Shown piece by piece: positions 1-7,999 of a stretch of 64,000 bases of DNA. The position numbers and the translations under genes are program-made. The stretch covers positions 1 to 64,000 of the forward strand of contig NZ_JANXMU010000016.1 in the NCBI RefSeq assembly GCF_025354435.1. Direction: 5' to 3'. Each line of letters opens with the position of its first letter. Within the stretch, counting starts at the first letter, position 1. The notes beneath the pieces were generated by a model. It did not search any database. It worked only from the letters and a program-made list of their open reading frames with translations, and was not told the origin of the DNA. The DNA is from Rhodoferax sp. (lineage in GTDB: Bacteria; Pseudomonadota; Gammaproteobacteria; Burkholderiales; Burkholderiaceae_C).

Positions 1-22
1 CCACCATCTCCAGATAAAAAGT

Positions 23-64
23 GCCGCTAGCGCTGATGAAATAGGCGGGCACAGCTCCTAAAAC
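23..64. repeat. dispersed intergenic repeat, copy 1
   Basis: It starts GCCGCTAGC and ends AGCTCCTAAAA, the same two ends as the copy near 7940 read in reverse (GCCGCTAGC ... AGCTACTAAAA). GTGCC at 21-25 and GGCAC at 48-52 could form the outer stem of an imperfect hairpin. It lies upstream of radA; nothing else was recognised in bases 1-108. Confidence 0.5.
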
Positions 65-108
65 AATAGCTACTGTGTTTTTACACAGCCTTCGGCTATA
101 GTCGCTGC

Positions 109-1479
109 ATGGCCAAAGACAAAACCATCTACACCTGCAATGAATGCGGTGGCACCTGCCCCAAGTGGCTGGGCAAGTGCCCGCACTGCCAGGCCTGGAA
201 CACGCTGATCGAATCCGTGGCCGAGCCGGTGGCATCGACCAAAAACAACCGCTTTGCCGCGCTGGCCAAAACCGCCGAGGTCATGGCCCTGGCCGACATC
301 GAAGCGACGGACATGGACCGCACGCCCACCGGCCTGGACGAGCTGGACCGGGTGCTGGGCGGCGGCATTGTGGAGGGCGGTGTGGTGCTGATTGGCGGCG
401 ACCCCGGCATCGGCAAATCCACGCTCTTGCTGCAGGCGCTGGATGCGCTGCAACGCTCCGGCCAGAAGACGCTGTACGTGACCGGCGAGGAGAGCGGGGC
501 GCAAGTGGCGCTGCGTTCGCGCCGCTTAGGGATTGTGAACAGCCAGGTGCAGGTGCTGGCCGAAATCCAGCTGGAAAAAATTCTCAGCACCCTGCAAACC
601 CACCGCCCACACATCGCGGTGATCGACTCGATCCAGACCGTGTATTCCGACCAGCTCACCTCGGCACCCGGCTCGGTGGCACAGGTGCGCGAATGTGCGG
701 CCCACCTGACGCGCGCGGCCAAGGCATCGGGCGTGGCCATCGTGCTGGTCGGCCACGTCACCAAAGAGGGCGCGCTGGCCGGGCCGCGGGTGCTTGAGCA
801 CATGGTGGACACGGTGCTGTACTTCGAGGGCGATACGCACAGCAGCTTCCGTCTGGTGCGCGCCATCAAGAACCGCTTTGGCGCAGTCAACGAGATTGGG
901 GTGTTCGCCATGACGGAGCACGGCCTGAAGGGCGTGAGCAACCCCAGCGCCATCTTTTTGAGCCAGCATCCCGAGCCGGTGCCCGGCAGCTGCGTGATGG
1001 TGACGCTGGAAGGCACGCGCCCGCTGCTGGTCGAGATCCAGGCGCTGGTGGACAGCGGCGGCCCCAGCCCACGCCGCCTGAGCGTGGGCCTGGACAAGGA
1101 CCGCCTGGCCATGTTGCTGGCCGTGCTGCACCGCCACGCGGGCATCGCCTGCATGGACCAGGACGTGTTCGTCAACGCGGTGGGCGGCGTGCGTATCAGC
1201 GAACCGGCGGCTGATCTGGCGGTGTTGCTGGCCATCACCTCCAGCCTGCGCGGCAAGCCGCTGCCCAAGGGCTTCATCGCCTTTGGCGAGGTGGGTTTGG
1301 CCGGTGAAGTGCGCCCCGCGCCGCGCGGGCAAGAGCGCTTGAAAGAAGCCGCCAAGCTGGGTTTCAGCGTGGCCATCGTGCCCAAAGCCAACGCCCCCAA
1401 GAAGCCCATCGAAGGCCTGACCATCCACGCGGTGGAGCGTGTGGAGCAGGCGATGGAAGTGGTGCGGGGGCTGACCTGA
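109..1479 (+). CDS. radA: DNA repair protein RadA
   Basis: RadA is a RecA-like, DnaB-type branch-migration ATPase that processes recombination intermediates in the cytoplasm. The 456-residue product has the family layout: a zinc finger with CxxC pairs at C10/C13 and C24/C27, Walker A GGDPGIGKST at about 96-105, the RadA signature KNRFG at about 254-258, and a C-terminal Lon-protease-like domain that is not proteolytic. Length is normal. The ATG at 109 puts the zinc finger at the N-terminus as expected; no strong Shine-Dalgarno is visible. The last 30 codons are partly repeated at 3092-3127, beyond the next gene. Confidence 0.97.
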   Translation: MAKDKTIYTCNECGGTCPKWLGKCPHCQAWNTLIESVAEPVASTKNNRFAALAKTAEVMALADIEATDMDRTPTGLDELDRVLGGGIVEGGVVLIGGDPGIGKSTLLLQALDALQRSGQKTLYVTGEESGAQVALRSRRLGIVNSQVQVLAEIQLEKILSTLQTHRPHIAVIDSIQTVYSDQLTSAPGSVAQVRECAAHLTRAAKASGVAIVLVGHVTKEGALAGPRVLEHMVDTVLYFEGDTHSSFRLVRAIKNRFGAVNEIGVFAMTEHGLKGVSNPSAIFLSQHPEPVPGSCVMVTLEGTRPLLVEIQALVDSGGPSPRRLSVGLDKDRLAMLLAVLHRHAGIACMDQDVFVNAVGGVRISEPAADLAVLLAITSSLRGKPLPKGFIAFGEVGLAGEVRPAPRGQERLKEAAKLGFSVAIVPKANAPKKPIEGLTIHAVERVEQAMEVVRGLT

Positions 1480-1495
1480 AGTCTTAACGTGAAAG

Positions 1496-3016
1496 TTAGT
1501 TGGCGACGGCGCGCACGGTGGTCAGTGCCGATGGCAGGTCCGCTCGCTTCCATGCCTCCATGCCGCCGCGGTACCACAGCACATGGGTGTAGCCGGCTTG
1601 CCTGGCGCGCAGTGCGGCGTTGGCGGACAGCCAATTGCGCCCGTTGCCAAAAATCACCAGCGGCCGGTCGGCATTGGGTGCCAGTAGTTTCAGCAGTGCG
1701 GTAAACCGGCTGTGGAATGCAGACGCCAGCTCCGGGGCATCAAAGGCATTGCCGCCAAAAAACAGGGTCGACGTGCTGGGGATGGTTTCTTCGGCACCGC
1801 TGATGTCGATGGCCGCAGGCGGCGTATCGGATTTCAGCATACGGGCCAGCTCCTGGGTGCCGACCGTTTGCACACCTTGTACTTGCATCAGGGGCATATC
1901 CATAGGCTTCTCGATGCGGTAGACCTGGGCCGTGCCAAAGCCGCCACCAAACTCTTCGCTGGCATAAAACTTTTCGGTCGGCACCTGGAGCTGCGCAAGC
2001 TTGGCACGGTGCTCTGCCTCAGCCTCGGTGTAGAAATGCCGCAGGTCAAAGCTATTGGCCATTTCTGCGGTGCATAGCTGCACGGGCCGGTCCAGGATAT
2101 GGTTGCAGCTGTAGACCGCCGCCAGTACCGCGTTGGCAATACTGGGCTGTTTGGACGACCATCCCGCTCCCGCACCGGCGTCGCGCACTGCCAGTGCCTT
2201 GCTGTCGTCGAGGCCTTGCAGGGCGGTCACGTTGTCTTTGCAACGCGCGCTGATGCAGTGCTGCTGGGCGACGGCTTCCAGGTAGGCGGCGGGGTTGGCC
2301 AGCAGCACCGTTTGCGCACGGCCCAGCAGTTGGGTGGATGGCTGGAACGCACTCGGCAGCACCAGCGTGACCAGGTCGTTGTGGGTGATGACCCCCAGGC
2401 TGAGTGCATCCGTATCCGGGTACGGCGTGCAGTCTTTGGGAAGTGTTTGGCCCGACTTGCAGTGAAAGATGGGTGCGCGGGGGTTGCGGATGTTGTCCGG
2501 CACCACCATCAACCCGTTGCTGTCGTCCATCTGGTAGAGGGCGGTGTTCACGATGCTGGCGTTGAACTTTGTCCCCATGGCGGTTTTCAGCAGCGCATAT
2601 ATCTCGGGGTTGGCCTGCATCTGCAGCGATCCGTCGCTACCGTTGTGAGCGCCATGGATGCCGATGTAGGTCCAGCCAGGGTCGAACGCGTTGGAAAACC
2701 GCCGCTCTTTGCCGCCCATGAAAAGCAGCGAGCATGCAGAGCTGCAAGAGCCTGCCGCCACGGTGTTGTAGCCCTTGTTGGCAATCAGCTTGCTGATGCG
2801 CAGGCCATCCCACAGACTACCCCCTGGCGAGTTGACCAGCACCACGGTGTCGATGGCGGGGTCGGTAAAGGCCTGGTTGAAGTTCAACCAGTCGTCGCCG
2901 CCCACGATGTCAGTGGCAAATAGCTGGTGGCCTCGCTTTTCAAGCGTCATCCCGTGTGCGTGGAGCGACAGCAGCATTCCAAAAATAGTCAAAAAAGCGC
3001 GTATCGATCGTGTCAT
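1496..3016 (-). CDS. periplasmic ClpP/crotonase-like protein fused to a rhodanese-like domain
   Basis: The 506-residue protein starts with a signal peptide (about 1-21). Residues 25-130 resemble the predicted periplasmic ClpP-like proteins of COG3904: SPGGS at 63-67, CSSACSLLFMGG from 91 with a candidate catalytic Ser, and GIHG with H121. The last ~130 residues resemble a rhodanese domain (GYTHVLWYRGGMEAW near the end). The rhodanese active-site loop reads IFGNGRNWLSANAA, so the catalytic Cys appears to be missing. The middle has several Cys residues and no recognised domain. Function is unknown; a periplasmic serine peptidase or a binding protein are both possible. It stands alone between radA and a degraded copy of the radA tail. 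Confidence 0.6.
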   Translation of the reverse strand: MTRSIRAFLTIFGMLLSLHAHGMTLEKRGHQLFATDIVGGDDWLNFNQAFTDPAIDTVVLVNSPGGSLWDGLRISKLIANKGYNTVAAGSCSSACSLLFMGGKERRFSNAFDPGWTYIGIHGAHNGSDGSLQMQANPEIYALLKTAMGTKFNASIVNTALYQMDDSNGLMVVPDNIRNPRAPIFHCKSGQTLPKDCTPYPDTDALSLGVITHNDLVTLVLPSAFQPSTQLLGRAQTVLLANPAAYLEAVAQQHCISARCKDNVTALQGLDDSKALAVRDAGAGAGWSSKQPSIANAVLAAVYSCNHILDRPVQLCTAEMANSFDLRHFYTEAEAEHRAKLAQLQVPTEKFYASEEFGGGFGTAQVYRIEKPMDMPLMQVQGVQTVGTQELARMLKSDTPPAAIDISGAEETIPSTSTLFFGGNAFDAPELASAFHSRFTALLKLLAPNADRPLVIFGNGRNWLSANAALRARQAGYTHVLWYRGGMEAWKRADLPSALTTVRAVAN

Positions 3017-3091
3017 AGGCTGGCCGGTGGCCTCTTGTTTGCAGTGTGAGTCTCAAAAGACTGTACTCCCAGCCCAGTTTGGCCAAGGTCT

Positions 3092-3127
3092 CCAAGAAGC
3101 CGATCGAGGGTCTGACCATCCACGCGG
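3092..3127 (+). pseudogene. radA 3'-end remnant
   Basis: These 36 bases match radA 1397-1432 at 33 positions and encode KKPIEGLTIHA in the same sense as radA. The surrounding frame (about 3046-3180) reads on as a diverged RadA tail and then decays. The two copies are near-perfect direct repeats flanking the 1496-3016 gene. Confidence 0.75.
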
Positions 3128-3187
3128 CGGCCCGATTGCTGGAGTGCGTGGATGCCTCCGGGTGTTTGAAAAATGCAGTTTGCCGGG

Positions 3188-4414
3188 CTACTGCCGCGCC
3201 GACCGTCCCGCCACCACCGCCCCCAGCACCATCAGCACGCTGGTGGCCAAAAACACCGCCCGCATGCCGATGTGCCCACCCACCAGCCCGCCCAGCAGTG
3301 GCCCGGCCACCTGCCCGGCGTACTGCGATGAGGTGGCGTAGCCCAGCACGCCGCCCGCTATGGCGGCTGGCACGCTGTGGCGGATCACGCTGGTGATGCA
3401 GGGCAGCAGCCCGGCGAGGGCTGCGCCCATCAGCAGCGGTAGCACAATGAGCTGCCAGACATCGGTGACAAAGGCTTGCGGCACCAGCAGTACCGCGGCG
3501 GCCAGCAGGCAGCCGACGATCACCCGGTGGTAGCCCACGCGGTCGGCCAGCTGGCCCAGGCGCGGTGCGGCCACGATATTGCCCAGGGCACCCGCCGACA
3601 TCGCCAGACCGGCATACCAGGTAACCGGCCCCTCGGGAGGCAGCAGCTGCGCGATGTAGACGGTGATGATGGGCTCGACCGACATGTGCGCCAGGGTCAG
3701 CAGTAGCCCGGTGAGCAGCATCGCCAGCACCGGGCGGCGGTCGGGAATCTGCGCCCACAGGCTGGCGCGCGGGGGCTGTACGCCGGAGGTCGTGGGCGGG
3801 CGCACCGGGCGCTGCTCCTTGATCAAAAAGCAGGTGGCCAGAAAGGCGATGAAGATCACCCCGCCGGCCAGGAAAAAGGTGGCGCGGATGCCGATCAGCG
3901 GCGGCAGGCTGCCACCCACCAGCGGCCCCAGCAGGTTACCCGCCATGAAACCCGACGACAGCGTGCCCAGCGCCCAACCGGTGCGCGCCTTGGGTGTTTG
4001 CGTGGCCACCAGCACCATCGACCCGGAGGCGTAGCCGCCCACCAGTCCGGCCAGCAGCCGCAGCCCTACCAGTTGCCAGGCGGTGGCGACCACGCCGATC
4101 AGCCCCATGGTGATGGCCATGCCCAGGCTGGCGCGGACCAGCATCAGCTTGCGGCCATAGCGGTCGGCCATGCGGCCCCACAGCGGTGCGGCCAGCCCGG
4201 CGCTGAGGAAGGTGGCGGCAAACGCCGCGCCCGACCACTGCGCCAGCGCTGCGTGGCCCTGTACGCCCAGTTGCTCCAGGTACAGCGGCAAAAACGGCAG
4301 CAGCAGGGTCATCGCCACCCCGGTGGTGAAGGAGCCAAACAGGCAAACATACAGGTTGCGCTGCCAGTGGGGAAATTCGGCATCAACCGGCAGGGGCATG
4401 GTGAGGGTGGGCAT
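3188..4414 (-). CDS. MFS transporter, MdtG-like multidrug exporter family
   Basis: A 408-residue, 12-helix major facilitator. The motif A loop between helices 2 and 3 reads GRMADRYGRK, and a long cytoplasmic loop after helix 6 (KEQRPVRPP) separates the two six-helix bundles. Overall pattern resembles drug/proton antiporters of the MdtG group; the substrate cannot be read from sequence. The ATG at 4414 was chosen because the open frame further upstream overlaps the ilvE leader and start on the other strand; an in-frame ATG at 4399 is the alternative. No clear Shine-Dalgarno for either. It is divergent from ilvE, with about 160 bp between starts. Confidence 0.85.
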   Translation of the reverse strand: MPTLTMPLPVDAEFPHWQRNLYVCLFGSFTTGVAMTLLLPFLPLYLEQLGVQGHAALAQWSGAAFAATFLSAGLAAPLWGRMADRYGRKLMLVRASLGMAITMGLIGVVATAWQLVGLRLLAGLVGGYASGSMVLVATQTPKARTGWALGTLSSGFMAGNLLGPLVGGSLPPLIGIRATFFLAGGVIFIAFLATCFLIKEQRPVRPPTTSGVQPPRASLWAQIPDRRPVLAMLLTGLLLTLAHMSVEPIITVYIAQLLPPEGPVTWYAGLAMSAGALGNIVAAPRLGQLADRVGYHRVIVGCLLAAAVLLVPQAFVTDVWQLIVLPLLMGAALAGLLPCITSVIRHSVPAAIAGGVLGYATSSQYAGQVAGPLLGGLVGGHIGMRAVFLATSVLMVLGAVVAGRSARQ

Positions 4415-4577
4415 GCTTGAAATTTTAGGAGTGGCAGGCCCCCGCCACGCTGCCGATTGGCGATTGCCGCCCCCGCCATCCACGGGGGCTGGGCTGCGAA
4501 AGCAGCATGGTGTGGTGGTGGGGCGACCAGCCCGTAAAATTGAATGCTCAATCCCCCACAACGCCCAAGGAACCGCA

Positions 4578-5528
4578 ATGTCCCCGCTACCCCCTTCGAT
4601 GTCAGACCGCGACGGCAAAATCTGGATGGACGGCCAGATGGTCGAGTGGCGCGATGCCAAGATCCACGTGCTGACGCACACCCTGCACTACGGTTGCGGC
4701 GCGTTCGAAGGCGTGCGGGCCTACAACACGGTCAACGGCCCGGCCATCTTCCGCCTGCAGGAGCACACCGAGCGCCTGTTCAACAGCGCCAAGATCCTGC
4801 GCATGCAAATCCCGTTCACCCAGCAAGAAGTGAACGACGCGCAGTGCGCCGTGATCCGCGAAAACAAGCTCGAATCCGGCTACCTGCGCCCGCTGACCTG
4901 GATCGGCGACAAGAAGCTGGGCGTTTCCCCCAAGGGCAATACCATCCACCTGATGGTCGCCGCCTGGCCCTGGGGTGCTTACCTGGGCGAAGAGGGCATG
5001 CGGCGCGGCATCCGCGTAAAGATTTCCAGCTACACCCGCCACCATGTCAACATCACCATGACCCAAGCCAAGGCGGTGAGCAACTACACCAACTCCATCC
5101 TGGCCAACATGGAAGCCGTGGACGACGGCTACGACGAAGCCATGCTGCTGGATGCCAGCGGCTTTGTGTCCGAAGGCGCAGGCGAAAACCTGTTTGTGGT
5201 CAAGGGCGGCGTGGTCTACACCCCCGACCTGTCGGCCGGTGCGCTGAATGGCATCACCCGCAACACCGTGTTCTACATCTGTAAAGATCTGGGCCTGGAA
5301 GTGGTGCAAAAGCGCATCACCCGCGACGAGGTCTACATCGCCGATGAAGCCTTCTTCACCGGCACCGCCGCCGAAGTCACACCCATCCGCGAACTCGACC
5401 GCATCGAACTCGGCCGCGACGACTACGTCGGCAGCCGCGGCCCGATCACCGAAAAAATCCAAAGCGCCTTCTTTGACATCGTCAACGGCCGCAACCCTAA
5501 ATATTCACATTGGCTTACAAAGGTCTGA
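4578..5528 (+). CDS. ilvE: branched-chain amino acid aminotransferase
   Basis: A PLP enzyme of fold type IV that transaminates the keto acids of Leu, Ile and Val in the last step of their synthesis. The 316-residue product has the family start (IWMDGQMVEW, THTLHYGCGAFEGVR), the PLP lysine K165 in QAKAVSNY, and the phosphate-binding stretch SEGAGENLF. ATG 4578 has AAGG about 7 bases upstream and fits the family N-terminus; the frame is open much further upstream but that part overlaps the MFS gene. The zf-CHCC gene starts 2 bases after the stop, so the two are co-transcribed. Confidence 0.96.
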   Translation: MSPLPPSMSDRDGKIWMDGQMVEWRDAKIHVLTHTLHYGCGAFEGVRAYNTVNGPAIFRLQEHTERLFNSAKILRMQIPFTQQEVNDAQCAVIRENKLESGYLRPLTWIGDKKLGVSPKGNTIHLMVAAWPWGAYLGEEGMRRGIRVKISSYTRHHVNITMTQAKAVSNYTNSILANMEAVDDGYDEAMLLDASGFVSEGAGENLFVVKGGVVYTPDLSAGALNGITRNTVFYICKDLGLEVVQKRITRDEVYIADEAFFTGTAAEVTPIRELDRIELGRDDYVGSRGPITEKIQSAFFDIVNGRNPKYSHWLTKV

Positions 5529-5530
5529 AC

Positions 5531-5728
5531 ATGTCCATCGAACTCCTAGCCAAAGACCTGAACGCCCAAGGCGGCGTGTTCTGTCCCAGCCAAAAAGCCC
5601 ACATGGCCCTGTGGAACAGCCACCCCAAGGTCTACCTCGACGTAGCCCACACGGGCGAGGCCAAGTGCCCTTACTGCGGCACCGTCTACGCACTGAAGGC
5701 CGGTGAACACTTCGGCGGTGGCCACTAA
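5531..5728 (+). CDS. zinc-finger (zf-CHCC) protein
   Basis: A 65-residue protein with a CHCC zinc site: FCPSQ, a His/Asn-Ser-His stretch (WNSHPKVYLDV) and CPYCGTVY. This is the family related to the mitochondrial complex I subunit NDUFS6; its role in bacteria is unsettled. The ATG at 5531 is preferred over an in-frame start at 5510 because the latter would overlap ilvE. The order ilvE - zf-CHCC - waaF is common in Burkholderiales. Confidence 0.9.
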   Translation: MSIELLAKDLNAQGGVFCPSQKAHMALWNSHPKVYLDVAHTGEAKCPYCGTVYALKAGEHFGGGH

Positions 5729-6722
5729 TTCCCTCGTCATCGCCCCCCAATGGATTGGGGACGCGGTGATGACCGAGCCGCTGATGCGCCGCCTGCAGGC
5801 GCGGGGCGAGCGGCTTACCGTGGGCGCGCTGCCCTGGGTGGCGCCGGTGTACCGGGCCATGCCGCAAGTGGCCGAGGTGGTGGAGTTTCCGTTCCAGCAC
5901 GGGGGGCTGCAGTGGCAGGCGCGGCGGGCCATGGCGGCGCAGCTCCAGGGCCGGTTTGACGCGGCCTATGTGCTGCCCAATTCGCTGAAAAGCGCGCTGA
6001 TTCCGTTTCTGGCGCGCATCCCACGCCGTGTGGGCTACTTCGGTGAAGCCCGCATCGGCCTGCTGACCGAGCGGCTTAAAAACCCGCCGCGCGATGAGCG
6101 GCCGCCGATGGTGGCCTTCTATTCCGCGCTGAGCGGTGAAACCGGTTTGGACGGCGACCGTCCGCAGTTGAAAATGGACCCGCGCGTCGTCGCGCAGTCT
6201 CTGTCCGATCTGGGCCTGCAGCCGGGCGGCTATGCGGTGTTTGCGCCGGGGGCCGAGTACGGCCCGGCCAAGCGCTGGCCCGCCGGCCACTTTGCCGCCC
6301 TGGCCCAGGAGCTGGACGTGCCGGTGGTGTTGCTGGGCTCGGGCAAGGAGCGGGCGCTGTGCGAAGAGATCGCCGCACCGGTCAATGCAATGCGTCCGGG
6401 CTGGGCCCTGAACTTTGCAGGAAAAACGACGCTAGCCCAGGCTTTGTCTGCGATAGCAGCCACTAAAACCATAGTGAGCAACGATTCGGGCCTGATGCAT
6501 GTGGCCGCCGCCTTCGGTGTGCCGCAGGTGGCTATTTTTGGCTCCAGCAGCCCGCTGCACACACCGCCGCTGAACGACCGCGCCCAGGTGCTGTGGCTGA
6601 AAAACGATGCCAGCTACCAGCCGCCGCTGGACTGCGCGCCCTGCTTTCAGCGCGATTGCCCGCTGGGCCACACACGCTGCCTGGTGGACGTGACACCGCA
6701 GCGGGTGCTGGCGGCGCTGTAG
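5703..6722 (+). CDS. waaF: lipopolysaccharide heptosyltransferase II
   Basis: A GT9 glycosyltransferase that adds the second L,D-heptose to the LPS inner core on the cytoplasmic face of the inner membrane. The 339-residue product shows the family motifs IAPQWIGDAVM at the N-terminus, FAPGAEYGPAKRWP in the middle (ADP-heptose site region) and NDSGLMHVAAAFGVPQVAIFG near the C-terminus. GTG 5703 overlaps the end of the zf-CHCC gene by 26 bases; GTG 5718 is a shorter alternative. Codons 243-256 sit in a stretch (6428-6469) that matches the dispersed intergenic repeat and uses AT-ending codons unlike the rest of the gene. Confidence 0.93.
   Translation: MNTSAVATNSLVIAPQWIGDAVMTEPLMRRLQARGERLTVGALPWVAPVYRAMPQVAEVVEFPFQHGGLQWQARRAMAAQLQGRFDAAYVLPNSLKSALIPFLARIPRRVGYFGEARIGLLTERLKNPPRDERPPMVAFYSALSGETGLDGDRPQLKMDPRVVAQSLSDLGLQPGGYAVFAPGAEYGPAKRWPAGHFAALAQELDVPVVLLGSGKERALCEEIAAPVNAMRPGWALNFAGKTTLAQALSAIAATKTIVSNDSGLMHVAAAFGVPQVAIFGSSSPLHTPPLNDRAQVLWLKNDASYQPPLDCAPCFQRDCPLGHTRCLVDVTPQRVLAAL
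6428..6469. repeat. dispersed repeat copy inside waaF
   Basis: Aligned without gaps to the reverse complement of the repeat near 7940, 28 of 42 bases agree, including GCTAGC near the start, TCTGC in the middle and ACTAAAA at the end. It is in frame and encodes part of the conserved LAQALSAIAATKTIVSND stretch, so chance similarity in a conserved coding region is the alternative. Confidence 0.35.
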
Positions 6723-6732
6723 AACAGCGTTC

Positions 6733-7461
6733 TCACATCCAGCCTTCCGTTTCCACGGAAAGTCTTTCTTGCCCGTGGCTGAAGACCAGCCGCTGGGCGC
6801 TGACCTTGATAACCCAGGTTTCCTGCGCGTGCGGCGCCACCACGGTCAGGGCCTGCGGGTCGAACACGGCAGCGCAGAAACCTTCCGGGCTGCGCGCCGA
6901 GGGGTAGCGTATCCATTGCACCGGCTTGGCAGGGGCCAGCGCCAGCGCGGCCAGGGCCTGGCAGGCGCGGATGTCGGTGGGGTGCTTCCAATGCGCGGCC
7001 AAATCGTTCCAGGGCGGGCTGTCCAGGTTCAGGCAGTGGCCGGCCACCACGGCGTGGAACAGGGCGTAACTGCCCAGCAGCGCGCAGGGCTGCAGGCCCT
7101 CGCTGTCCACCAGAAAACGCCAACGCCAGTAGCCGATTTCGGCACAGGCCACCTCGGGGGAGTCGGCGCCGTACCAGATCCCCGGTGCCTGGGCGGGCCG
7201 AAAGCGCGATGGGTAGGGGGCGGTAAAGCGAAACGGCGTGTTCAGCAAGGGGTGCAGGTGCGCGGTATCGGGCGGCAGGGGCGGCAGGCTGTCGGCCAGG
7301 ATCTGCTCCAGCACCAGCAGCTCATCCAGCGTGTCGACCAGCCGCAGCGTGGCTACGGCATCCAGGGAGTCCACGGCGCGCCAGACATCGCTTTCCAAAC
7401 CATGCTCGTGCTCCGCCAGCGACTGGGTGATCCAGTCGGGGTCGATGTCCACCGGGCTCAT
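6733..7461 (-). CDS. RES-domain toxin (NAD+-degrading) of a type II TA pair
   Basis: A 242-residue RES-family protein. Characterised RES toxins break down NAD+ and arrest growth. The domain signature is visible: PFRFTAPYPSRFRPAQAPGIWYG with conserved Arg and Tyr, then the ACAEIGYW helix with the conserved Glu, and a Ser/Arg-rich C-terminal part (RYPSARSPEG). Its start overlaps the stop of the antitoxin gene by 4 bases (ATGA type), the usual antitoxin-first order. It is convergent with waaF with 10 bases between the stop codons. Confidence 0.85.
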   Translation of the reverse strand: MSPVDIDPDWITQSLAEHEHGLESDVWRAVDSLDAVATLRLVDTLDELLVLEQILADSLPPLPPDTAHLHPLLNTPFRFTAPYPSRFRPAQAPGIWYGADSPEVACAEIGYWRWRFLVDSEGLQPCALLGSYALFHAVVAGHCLNLDSPPWNDLAAHWKHPTDIRACQALAALALAPAKPVQWIRYPSARSPEGFCAAVFDPQALTVVAPHAQETWVIKVSAQRLVFSHGQERLSVETEGWM

Positions 7462-7841
7462 ATTTTGGTCCGCATGCTGTCCAGATAACCGGTCACGAGG
7501 ACCAGGCCTTGCACGGTCTGCATCAGTTCTTTGGGGGTGCCGTTCAAGGCCTTGTTGTGGCTGGTCAGCCAGGCGAGGCGGCGCTGCGGGTCGTTGCCCA
7601 CCATCGCGTCCAGCGCGCTGAAGGCCCGCACCAGCAGTGCGGCCAGCTCGCCTTCCTTGCTGTTGGGCTGCAGGGGCCGGCCGCCCATGCCGATGCGCGA
7701 GATCGAGGCTTCGCTCAGGCCAATCACCTTGCCCAGCACCGTGCCGGTAAAGCCCAACAGGGTGGCGGCTTTCAGGGTGGCTTTGGCCAAGACGATGCCG
7801 GGGTCAGGCTGGGTGGTCGGATTGGGCGCGGTGGCGAGCAT
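7458..7841 (-). CDS. Xre/MbcA/ParS-type antitoxin
   Basis: A 127-residue antitoxin partner of the RES toxin. The N-terminal part has an Xre-like helix-turn-helix (LLGFTGTVLGKVIGLSEASISRI) and the C-terminal part the MbcA/ParS toxin-binding domain (LLVRAFSALDAMVGNDPQRRLAWL ... NGTPKELMQTVQGL). ATG 7841 has AGGA six bases upstream; an earlier in-frame ATG at 7847 abuts that AGGA and is less likely. The AT-rich 150 bases upstream (including GCAATTGC) are the likely promoter and self-binding region. Confidence 0.85.
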   Translation of the reverse strand: MLATAPNPTTQPDPGIVLAKATLKAATLLGFTGTVLGKVIGLSEASISRIGMGGRPLQPNSKEGELAALLVRAFSALDAMVGNDPQRRLAWLTSHNKALNGTPKELMQTVQGLVLVTGYLDSMRTKI

Positions 7842-7929
7842 GGACATTCCTGGAGTTTCACATGAAATAATATCAATAAATTATGCAATTTGCAAGCAAT
7901 TGCTTCGACCCGGTCGCTTAGTACACGTA

Positions 7930-7980
7930 TGCTATATTTTTAGTAGCTACTTGTGCAGACGGAATAAGAGCTAGCGGCTT
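7930..7980. repeat. dispersed intergenic repeat, copy 2
   Basis: The sequence runs GCTATATTTTTAGTAGCTAC, then about 20 variable bases, then GAGCTAGCGGC. It lies 3' of the diguanylate cyclase gene and 5' of the toxin-antitoxin pair, both on the minus strand. Confidence 0.65.
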
Positions 7981-7999
7981 GTTGGATGCCTAAATACGG

